DNA of 64,000 bases, taken from contig MU867134.1 of assembly GCA_033725935.1 (NCBI GenBank), positions 83,063 to 147,062 on the forward strand, in the 5' to 3' direction. Of this stretch, positions 50,235-57,965 are shown one piece after another. The position numbers were made by a program, and so were the translations under genes. Source of the stretch: Cladorrhinum sp. PSN259 (lineage: Eukaryota; Ascomycota; Sordariomycetes; Sordariales; Podosporaceae). How positions within the stretch are numbered: position 1 is the stretch's first letter; every line of letters starts with the position of its first letter. The notes under the pieces were generated by a model that saw nothing but the letters and a program-made list of their open reading frames with translations, made no database searches and had not been told where the DNA came from.

Positions 50235-52151
50235 TCATGGCAACTCAAAGTTCTCATCCAAGCAACCACCTTGTCTCCTTACTTCTCCCTCGCCTTCGCC
50301 CTCCCTAAGCCTCCCCCGACTACCGATTACTTCCCGAAGAGATACCAGCGTTATCCATCTCTGTCTACACCACGCCCCGAACCCTACCCGCCTTACCCAC
50401 CCCCACAACCTGCTCACCCTCTTCCCATGACTGAATCCACTAATCCCCACAACTACCCCTAACGTCAACAAAAACCCCGCAAAGTTAATATTTGTATAAT
50501 CCCCATGCAGCATCAACACCCTCCCACAACGCATCTCCCTCGACTCCTCTGTCTTGAACAAAGGTGTCGGATTGCCCATCCTAGGTAACAAAAGCCCCTG
50601 CCGTACCATGAGGAAAGAGCTCTCAAACCAGGCTTTGACATCGAGAATCCACTGTCCCTCTGGATCCACGGGGATGTATGAATACGGCCAGGTATAGCGT
50701 TCGAACGAGAGCATGGCAGCGACACCGCGGGCGGAGACGAATCTGAATATTGAGCCTAGGGCCCCGCGCTCGGGAAGAAGGAGGGAACAGGTTTGGAATT
50801 TGAGGTGAGAGGATGAAGCGATTATGTCCCAGAACGGTTTGGAGAGTCTGGGGCCGGATAGGCGAGGGCGGTGATAGCCGAAACAGTCCCAAAAAAGTTT
50901 CCAGGCGGAGGAATAGGAGGTGCAGGGTCCATTAGAGAGGCAGATGCGGTGCTGCTCGTGGCAGGCCATGGCGGTGTATTCGTAGTCTGGCCAGCATTGG
51001 CCGCCTCGATCCTGAAGGCGGTTGTGTGCGGAGTACATGGGGTCGTTGATGGGGCGACGGTAGACGGCGCGGCCGACGCCGTAGAGGAGGACGATTAATT
51101 CGCCGTCGGAGCGGACCAGGTCCGGATGGGCCACGTTTTCGTTGGCGGTCCAGTACCGCAGGTCGGGGGTGCGTTCATCAAGCCAGGGGCCGCTGGAGGG
51201 TGGGGTATTTCGTCCATCTGGGTTGGTAAGGCGCACTCGCAATCTGGGCGGCGCTGCGTCACGGTCGAATAAAGACAAGTTCTCTGTGCCGAAGTGAAGC
51301 CAAGTTGTGCCGTCGGAGGTGTTGCGTAGAAAATGGTTGATGTTGAGCGGTGAGCAGGTGGTCCGACGACTGAAACGAAGGTCGGAACCGATGTTGAGGC
51401 CCACATCTCGGAGAGAGATGTTGATGTAATCCAGCTGGAGGGGTGAAGAATCGGGATGGCACGCCTTTGGCGAAAATGGGCAGGAAATGTTGGTGGTTGC
51501 AATGTACACCGTAGGACGGTCAAAAAGGATGCCCTTCTCCCGGCTACAGGTGGGAAGAATGGTAGACGTGTTGAACCAGCATCTTTGGTATTTGTCGGCG
51601 GCGCGGTCTGCAATCTCTCCGTCCGAGTCGGTCGCCCACGACACGGTCCCCCACGACACGGTCGCGTTGCCTTGTCTATGAAAACACCGATCCCATCTTT
51701 GGGACTGCACGACTGGCGTCTCTAAGCTTCCAGTGAGAGCCCATGGGATGATGACCTCGCAGGAAAGGAAAGCCGCCACGGTGAGAATCGATGAGATACC
51801 ATATAGGGGCGAGACGGTTGTCATTGTTCGGTTCCCCATATGGCGTGGTTGCGTTCCCCGCGGATGAACGATGTCCCTGATTAGGCACGAGAGGGCCTCT
51901 TTTTGAGTGAGCCTTGTAAGCGCATACGCTTCATTGTCGTCGGGCAGCTGGATGGGTCGTGTAAATCTCCGGACTGCAGCTCGGACGAGTACCCACGCCC
52001 GTGTTTGAGCGTAAACCAGAAGGAGAGCCGTGAATGCCAGGAATGCGGTGGCCTCGGTGTCGCTCAGCGTCAGTTTCCACCCAGCGAAGGCCGACTCGCC
52101 CACGTCGCGCCAGAGGTACTTGTGAATATGGGGATCTCTCCCTCGTTCCAT
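50235..52151 (-). CDS. Large fungal membrane protein of unknown function
   Basis: 638 residues from ATG 52151 (MERGRDPHIHKYLW), intronless; the frame is open further upstream but without an ATG. The N-terminal part has two hydrophobic segments (TAFLAFTALLLVYAQTRAWV; YGISSILTVAAFLSCEVIIP). A long Cys- and NxS/T-rich region (~130-500: RCFHRQGNATVSW, YQRCWFNTSTILPTCSREKG, FLRNTSDGTTWLHF) is probably extracellular or luminal. A C-terminal membrane helix (NINFAGFLLTLGVVVGISGF) is followed by an Arg-rich tail. The same plan occurs in large uncharacterised families of fungal integral membrane proteins. No transporter, kinase or hydrolase motif is visible. Confidence 0.78.
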   Translation of the reverse strand: MERGRDPHIHKYLWRDVGESAFAGWKLTLSDTEATAFLAFTALLLVYAQTRAWVLVRAAVRRFTRPIQLPDDNEAYALTRLTQKEALSCLIRDIVHPRGTQPRHMGNRTMTTVSPLYGISSILTVAAFLSCEVIIPWALTGSLETPVVQSQRWDRCFHRQGNATVSWGTVSWATDSDGEIADRAADKYQRCWFNTSTILPTCSREKGILFDRPTVYIATTNISCPFSPKACHPDSSPLQLDYINISLRDVGLNIGSDLRFSRRTTCSPLNINHFLRNTSDGTTWLHFGTENLSLFDRDAAPPRLRVRLTNPDGRNTPPSSGPWLDERTPDLRYWTANENVAHPDLVRSDGELIVLLYGVGRAVYRRPINDPMYSAHNRLQDRGGQCWPDYEYTAMACHEQHRICLSNGPCTSYSSAWKLFWDCFGYHRPRLSGPRLSKPFWDIIASSSHLKFQTCSLLLPERGALGSIFRFVSARGVAAMLSFERYTWPYSYIPVDPEGQWILDVKAWFESSFLMVRQGLLLPRMGNPTPLFKTEESREMRCGRVLMLHGDYTNINFAGFLLTLGVVVGISGFSHGKRVSRLWGWVRRVGFGAWCRQRWITLVSLREVIGSRGRLREGEGEGEVRRQGGCLDENFELP

Positions 52152-52932
52152 CTTGGCTGGACTAAGTCGAGCTTGGGTTTTGTTTTTCGATTCATTCGAG
52201 CTTGAGAGCAAAGAACCTATGGAGGGCGCAGAGCTACCAGCTATATGACAAGAAACCCGGCTTTTTGGCACTTGGGCGAGTCATCGGAACCTACACAGCC
52301 ACGTTGAACGCACCATCGTATAAAGTGAGCCAGTTACATTGCGGGATTCCGTAGATACACAGCCCGGGTCCTGCAGTACCTAATCAGCCGCATTGCGGCA
52401 AACCACCCTCACACTATTACCGACGCACTCTCTCCATCTTATGGAGTAGATTCCCCTCTTTCGTATCGTCTTTTGGCCTTGAACAGATCCACCACCTGAA
52501 CACTGCATACAAACCGTCTTGTTGTTTAAGGTCGAGGTGCGTACTTTAAACCCTCCCTACAGCAGGCATTGTCCGCAAAGGAGTTGATGAGGATGAGGAT
52601 GAGGATGAGGATGGTGATGATGATGCGAAGATGAAATAAAAGTCCGGTACAAAATAAATCAGTGAACAGGCAAAAAGGCATCCTCTGTGCCCTACTTGGA
52701 CACCTTCAGGCACTGTGATACTGTAGGTCCAGGTGAAGTAAACAATATCGCACTGTGCTTGAACTGTGGATCTTCAATGTCGTGACGTTCCAGGTTAATA
52801 CAGAACCGGAAATAAGCGGGGTGGTAGGAGTGGCGTGTCCAACAAAGTCGCGGCTTTAATTCAACCTCACTTTTTTTTTTTTAACTTTTTTTACAAATCA
52901 AAAATAACAACATACCCTCCATCTCAACCAAC
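52152..52932. other. Divergent intergenic region with GATGAG microsatellite
   Basis: 780 bp between the membrane-protein and M20 genes. Contains an imperfect GATGAG repeat (52585-52626). No coding sequence identified. Confidence 0.55.
52585..52626 (+). repeat. GATGAG microsatellite
   Basis: Roughly five GATGAG units decaying into GATGAT units. Confidence 0.8.
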
Positions 52933-54711
52933 ATGGAAAAGACAGGCGACCCTTTGGCCCTCCCTGTGGCTGTTCCCCCACGGAGGTGGACGCTCAAGCG
53001 CTCACGCGAAGCTGGCTCAACAAGCATGCTCGGCTTGTTCGCGACTTTCGCCTGCATCACTTGGCTGGCAGTCAATTTCTTCACTCCCTTCCCACTATCA
53101 CGCGCAACTCCCAGATTCGACTTCAAATCTCAATGTCACCAACCCGACCCTCTTTTCCCCGGCAAGAATGAGGAGCTCGACAAAGTGTTCAACCACATCT
53201 CGAGCGACACGTTCCGCAATGCCACCATCGAACGGCTCTCGGGCGCCGTCAAGGTCAGAACCGAATCCTTCGATAACCTTGGCGAAGTTGGCCAAGACCC
53301 ACGTTGGGATGTGTTCTACGGTTTTCACACCTATCTGCAAAAGACTTTCCCACTCATTCACGAGAAGCTTCAAGTCGAAAAGATCAATACTCACGGTCTG
53401 TTATACTCGTGGAAGGGCAGTGATGACGCGTTGAAGCCAACTCTCCTGATGGCTCATCAGGATGTTGTTCCTGTCCCGCCTGAGACTGTCGGTGCCTGGA
53501 CGTATCCTCCCTGGAGTGGCGCTTACGATGGCAAGTACATCTGGGGACGCGGATCTAGCGACTGCAAGAACCAGCTCATCGCGCTCATGGAGACTCTCGA
53601 GCTTCTTCTCGAGGCAAACTTCAAACCCAAGCGCACAATCCTCCTCTCATTTGGCTTCGACGAGGAAGTCTCGGGTCTTCGTGGCGCCTCTCGACTCGCA
53701 GCTCATATTCACGACCGCTACGGCGACGACGGCATCGCCGTGATTGTCGACGAAGGTAGCAGTTTCGAGCATACCTGGGGCACTCTCTTCGCCAAGCCCG
53801 GTACCGCTGAGAAGGGATACACCGACGTGCACATCACCGTCCGCATGCCAGGCGGCCATTCTTCCATCCCATCTGATCATACCAGCATCGGAGTTCTCAG
53901 CGAGCTCGTTACCAAGATTGAGAGCGAACAGTACCCGACACGTCTGGCCAAAGAAAACCCATACTTTACTCAACTCCAATGCGGCGCCGCTTACTCCGAT
54001 GAGTTCCCCAAGAAGCTCAAGCATCTCCTCGCTCACCGCTCCAAGTCTACTTTCCAACACATCTGCAAAGCCAAGCCTGACCATCTCGCTCTCGAAGCGG
54101 CCAAGCAAGGACCTGCGATCAAGTATCTTATGCAGACCTCACAAGCGGCGGACGTCATCACAGGCGGTATCAAGGTCAATGCCCTTCCTGAACGCTCTAC
54201 AGTCGTTGTAAACCACCGCATCAACGTCGGAGAGACGACTAAGGTAGTCGAAGAGAGACTCTCCTCCATCGCAGGGGAAGTTGCCAAGAAGTACAACCTA
54301 ACTCTGCACGCATTTGATGGGAAGGAGGAACCATCTTCCATCATTCTTGAGGCGGCTGCCGATCATGTATTGGAGGTAGCTCCCATCACTCCTGCATCCA
54401 ATGACGGTCCATTCGGTGTGTTGGCTGGCACAGTTCGCGCACTACACGGAAAGGAGGTGATTGTCACACCTGGTATCATGACCGGCAACACCGACACGAG
54501 GTGGTACTGGAAGTCCTCGAAGCACATCTTCCGTTTCGCTCCTGGGTACGATCCCGAGGATGGTGTTGGCCTGGGGTCAATCCACACTGTTGATGAGCGC
54601 GTTAGTGTTACGAACCACATCAGCACCGTCCAGTGGTTCATGACCTTTGTGAGGAACATGGACGAGGCGGATTTTGAGAAGCGCAGTGAGGAGGATTGGG
54701 TCATTGTTTGA
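52933..54711 (+). CDS. M20 metallopeptidase, vacuolar carboxypeptidase S (Gly-Xaa carboxypeptidase)-like
   Basis: 592 residues, intronless. A single N-terminal membrane anchor (residues ~33-50, LGLFATFACITWLAVNFF) after a basic RRWTLKRSR stretch gives a type II topology, as in yeast Cps1, which is sorted to the vacuole. M20 di-zinc site: LLMAHQDVVPV (H175), WGRGSSDCKNQ (D210, bridging), FGFDEEVSG (E244/E245, one the catalytic base), VDEGSS (D273), and a C-terminal His in RVSVTNHIS. The dimerisation/lid region starts near GYTDVHITVRMPGGHSSIPS. Expected reaction: removal of C-terminal residues from small peptides, giving nitrogen in the vacuole. The length matches the Cps1 family. Confidence 0.95.
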   Translation: MEKTGDPLALPVAVPPRRWTLKRSREAGSTSMLGLFATFACITWLAVNFFTPFPLSRATPRFDFKSQCHQPDPLFPGKNEELDKVFNHISSDTFRNATIERLSGAVKVRTESFDNLGEVGQDPRWDVFYGFHTYLQKTFPLIHEKLQVEKINTHGLLYSWKGSDDALKPTLLMAHQDVVPVPPETVGAWTYPPWSGAYDGKYIWGRGSSDCKNQLIALMETLELLLEANFKPKRTILLSFGFDEEVSGLRGASRLAAHIHDRYGDDGIAVIVDEGSSFEHTWGTLFAKPGTAEKGYTDVHITVRMPGGHSSIPSDHTSIGVLSELVTKIESEQYPTRLAKENPYFTQLQCGAAYSDEFPKKLKHLLAHRSKSTFQHICKAKPDHLALEAAKQGPAIKYLMQTSQAADVITGGIKVNALPERSTVVVNHRINVGETTKVVEERLSSIAGEVAKKYNLTLHAFDGKEEPSSIILEAAADHVLEVAPITPASNDGPFGVLAGTVRALHGKEVIVTPGIMTGNTDTRWYWKSSKHIFRFAPGYDPEDGVGLGSIHTVDERVSVTNHISTVQWFMTFVRNMDEADFEKRSEEDWVIV

Positions 54712-55176
54712 AGATGAAGGGTCGGCGTGTCAGGAATGGTTGAACATGTGCATTGCGGTAGTCCCTTTCCTTCAGGAAGCTGCTGTATATGACTGAGTGA
54801 ATCATCCTGATTTCAGGCTAGATATGTAACGAAATGGTTGAATGATCAGAAACCCTCGCGAATAATTTTCAAAAGGGGAGGCAGCAATAGTTAGATCATA
54901 CCGTGTGTATGTATGTACATGTACATATATTATTATTTACATGCTCTTACAGATTGAACGAGCCACCATGACAATCTTTCTTGATAAATGGTCAGTAGTA
55001 CCCGTAACTGTGAGAAACCATTCACTTGGCATTCCTCAACTCCTCAGATAAAAAATATACACAGTCTATTTATGGAATCCCGTTTTCTCCTCCCCAGCTC
55101 ACTGCCATCATATAATCATACAACTTGAATGCTCCTTTTTGTTCTTCCCCTCAATGACACAGGTTATTCAGATTAG
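54712..55176. other. Convergent intergenic region
   Basis: 3' flanks with a GTATGTATGTACATGTACAT stretch near 54906. No gene seen. Confidence 0.5.
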
Positions 55177-55680
55177 TTAGTTATTGACCTGCCGATCCCC
55201 AGTCCCGCTCCAAAAGCTCTTATTAACCTTGTCATTCTCCGCTGGGCTAGCCCGCCCATGCTTGGCCTCAAACTCCCTGTTATGCTCGTCGACCTCGGCC
55301 TGCTGCTCCTTTGTCAGATTAGGCTTTGTTCCCGGAACGCTGGCATTGCTGATTTTCGGCTGCGCGGGTGGGTGGTGAGAGCTCGCAAGAGGTTCTCCGC
55401 CTCCCGTGCGACCGCGGGCGTCTCCGTCTGCTAGCGTGTCGGGCAGGATGCCGGCCGTGGGTGATTTCCCCGTTTCGACTGCCTCTTTGGAGCGGGATCC
55501 GCCCGAGTTCGCAGAAGCTTTCTCTTCGGGTAGTTGCTGCGCGTCGGGGTGGCCGTAGCCTGAATTTGTGGAGGATCTGTAGCGGACGGCAGCAGAGAAT
55601 GGGCGTGTTGTGGGTGGCGCCCTGATGCCGAGTTGGCGGGCGGAGGAGGACAGGAGGGAGGTGCGCGTGAGTCTGTTCAT
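55177..55680 (-). CDS. Small mitochondrial-type hypothetical protein
   Basis: 167 residues, intronless, start ATG 55680. MNRLTRTSLLSSSARQLGIR is Arg/Ser/Leu-rich and free of acidic residues, a good mitochondrial targeting presequence, with a likely cleavage zone around RPFSAAVRYRSS. The remainder is hydrophilic and probably disordered: GYGHPDAQQLPEEKASANSG, GDARGRTGGGEPLASSHHPP, KISNASVPGTKPNLTKEQQA and a C-terminal DEHNREFEAKHGRASPAEND. This pattern matches my memory of a conserved fungal protein of unknown function, with the KISNASVPG and HNREFE segments best conserved. No catalytic motif. Targeting is inferred from composition only. Confidence 0.72.
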   Translation of the reverse strand: MNRLTRTSLLSSSARQLGIRAPPTTRPFSAAVRYRSSTNSGYGHPDAQQLPEEKASANSGGSRSKEAVETGKSPTAGILPDTLADGDARGRTGGGEPLASSHHPPAQPKISNASVPGTKPNLTKEQQAEVDEHNREFEAKHGRASPAENDKVNKSFWSGTGDRQVNN

Positions 55681-56414
55681 TGTGTGATTGGAAAATTGCG
55701 ATTTGATTATGGGAAGTGATGCTTTTTCTTCTTCTTTAACCGGGAGAATTTGGTGATGTTATCTGGAAACTTTGGGGTTTCGGGTATGTTTTTTTGTTGG
55801 TTTGGAGAAAGCTTCAATGACGAGATGATATTAACGTTGGCGGACTTGAACCGATGACATCACTGCCAGACATGGTTGCCCCTCCGTCGGTGTAACCAAG
55901 CAGATGCAGGGGGCGGCTGGACTCACTGCCCCAAATATTTAGTGGGTCACGCTTTGTGCATTGGATTCATACATATTCCACTTCATTAAGACAGATAGCA
56001 TAATTCTTTGATGTATTAACATGTTCTCAACCTTCTTGACTACTAATGCTTGAATCTGTCAACTATATGAACATCGGTGCAACTCACTTCATCACAAAGA
56101 CAGGAGTGGTCCCAGCTGTTGACAGCTGCCATCGCTTAGGTTCTTGCACAGAGAGAGATCCAAACATCATGTTAGAATACTGAAATATATTATTCAAACC
56201 CATTAAACAATAAACCGAGGTCAAAGCCACCAAATAGACCGAGGAAGCAAAGCCCACTTCTGACTCGCTGATCCACAAACGGCATAACCGCCGGTTTCGC
56301 GCCAAGCCAAACACATGGTACCACCACCATTGCAACTCCGAATAAATCCCTCCCAACAGCCTCCAATCCTCCCCCGTTTTTTTATTTCCCTTGGGCTTTT
56401 CAACTACAGCAACA
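55681..56414. other. Divergent intergenic region with tRNA-like sequence
   Basis: Contains a minus-strand tRNA-like segment at 55836-55910 and T-runs. No coding sequence identified. Confidence 0.5.
55836..55910 (-). other. Degenerate tRNA-like sequence (box B-like)
   Basis: Minus-strand GGTTCAAGTCC (55852-55842) is a near-perfect Pol III box B, preceded by GATGTCATC and, further upstream, CTGCTTGGTTACACC resembling a D-arm. The T stem pairs in only three of five positions and no acceptor stem can be formed, so it is a relic or SINE-like element at most. Confidence 0.3.
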
Positions 56415-57608
56415 ATGGCAGACACGGCCTCCTCCCTCGGGACATCAGGTCCCAAAGGCAAAACCCGCACCGTCCCCCCGCTCTCACTCACCCAGCGCCT
56501 CAAATTCTTCACCGCCGCCTTCACCATCCAACGTCTCATCCTTCCACCGCTCATAACACTCGGCGAGCTCAAAAACTACATCCTCAGCAACCCCAACTAT
56601 CCAGACCTCGTCAAGGCGTACCCAGCACGCAAAGACCTCCCCATCAGAGTGTTTTACCCACCCAACTATACACCTTCTCCGGATTCTCCCAAGTTACCCA
56701 CACTCCTCACAATCCACGGGGGAGGCTTCGTCCTGGGCCACGCCCACGATAACGACGCCTGGAACCGCCTCTTCGTGCAAACCAACCCCCAGTTCCTCGT
56801 CATCGGCTTGTCTTACCTCAAAGCCCCTGCCTCACCCTTTCCCAACGCCATAACCTCGGACCTGGCAACTTTGATCCCTCGGGTACTCTCTGACCCATCC
56901 TTGCCCATCGATGTCTCAAAAGTATCACTAGCAGGCTGGTCCGCGGGCGGTAACTTATCTCTCGCCGTGTCCCAGCTCGACTCTATCCGCCCCCACATAC
57001 GCGCCGTCGTTCCGCTCTACCCGGTGGTGGACTGGGTCCCCTCGCAGGAAACCAAGGCCCAGACGCGCCGCTACAAGCCGAGCTTGGGCGGGTTCAGGGC
57101 CAACAAGAACGATTACCTGCTGTCAATGTCCGGCCTTTTCAACTGGGCCTACGTCAGTCCCGGACAAAACTGCAAGGACCCCCTGCTCAGTCCCATCTAC
57201 GCGGAGTCAAAGAACCTGCCGAAAAACATCTTCATGGTCGGGTGCGAGATGGACTTGCTGTGCCAAGAATCCTGGCGCATGATTTGTGGATTGGCGGGGA
57301 GGAGAGTCCCGCTTATTGAAGAGGTGGTGGGGAGGGAAGAAGGAGAAGAAGCTGTTGAGGGCGAACTAGTTACTGAGGGGGATGAGCGGTATTCTTGGGA
57401 GGAAGGAGACGAGGCGGAAGGAACAAACTACAAGTGGCTGTTGGTTCCCAACCAGGTGCACGGGTTCGATCAGGATGGTATTGGACACTTGGCCATGGGG
57501 GACAAGAAGATGCTCGATGACGCCATGAAGAAGCGGGATAAGATTATTGGGATTATGGGGGATTGGTTAATGCGTGTTTTCGAGGGGGACGATTCTTCCG
57601 CTGCGTGA
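56415..57608 (+). CDS. Alpha/beta-hydrolase of the HSL / esterase-lipase family
   Basis: 397 residues from ATG 56415 (aacaATGG), intronless, no signal peptide. Oxyanion-hole motif HGGGF (101-105), nucleophile elbow GWSAGG (Ser176), acid in VGCEMDLLCQ and His in QVHGFDQDG, with the order typical of hormone-sensitive-lipase-like (family IV) carboxylesterases. An acidic insertion (GREEGEEAVEGELVTEGDER, followed by YSWEEGDEAEG) sits between the Asp and His loops and is not standard for the family, possibly a disordered loop. Expected reaction: hydrolysis of short- to medium-chain esters. The physiological substrate is unknown; homologous enzymes also occur in secondary-metabolite and xenobiotic metabolism. 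Confidence 0.9.
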   Translation: MADTASSLGTSGPKGKTRTVPPLSLTQRLKFFTAAFTIQRLILPPLITLGELKNYILSNPNYPDLVKAYPARKDLPIRVFYPPNYTPSPDSPKLPTLLTIHGGGFVLGHAHDNDAWNRLFVQTNPQFLVIGLSYLKAPASPFPNAITSDLATLIPRVLSDPSLPIDVSKVSLAGWSAGGNLSLAVSQLDSIRPHIRAVVPLYPVVDWVPSQETKAQTRRYKPSLGGFRANKNDYLLSMSGLFNWAYVSPGQNCKDPLLSPIYAESKNLPKNIFMVGCEMDLLCQESWRMICGLAGRRVPLIEEVVGREEGEEAVEGELVTEGDERYSWEEGDEAEGTNYKWLLVPNQVHGFDQDGIGHLAMGDKKMLDDAMKKRDKIIGIMGDWLMRVFEGDDSSAA

Positions 57609-57965
57609 GGATGAGAGGATGAGTGAGGTGACGATCGGATGAGTGTACCTGACTTCTGTTATACGTGCACGACGAATGGTAATGAACATGGATTATATTC
57701 ACTTGAAACTAGAAATACTAGAGAGACTGTGTGTTATATTATCAGAAACTAATCAAGACTTCATAAGGGGGGGTTCAACATTCTATATTAACTCTCACGA
57801 AAGCGTCGTCGTGCAAACTTTCAGCTTTTTCAGCTTTTACCTGCGATAAGAATACCTCGTTTCTGTTTCTCAAAATTCCAATAAATATCAAAGACCACGA
57901 TCCCGTTTCTCCAAAAAAGAAAGAGAAAACAAAAACACCAAGATAAACCATCCAAGAAGACATGT
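57609..57965. other. Convergent intergenic region
   Basis: 357 bp of 3' flank between the hydrolase and GH31 genes. Nothing identified. Confidence 0.55.
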
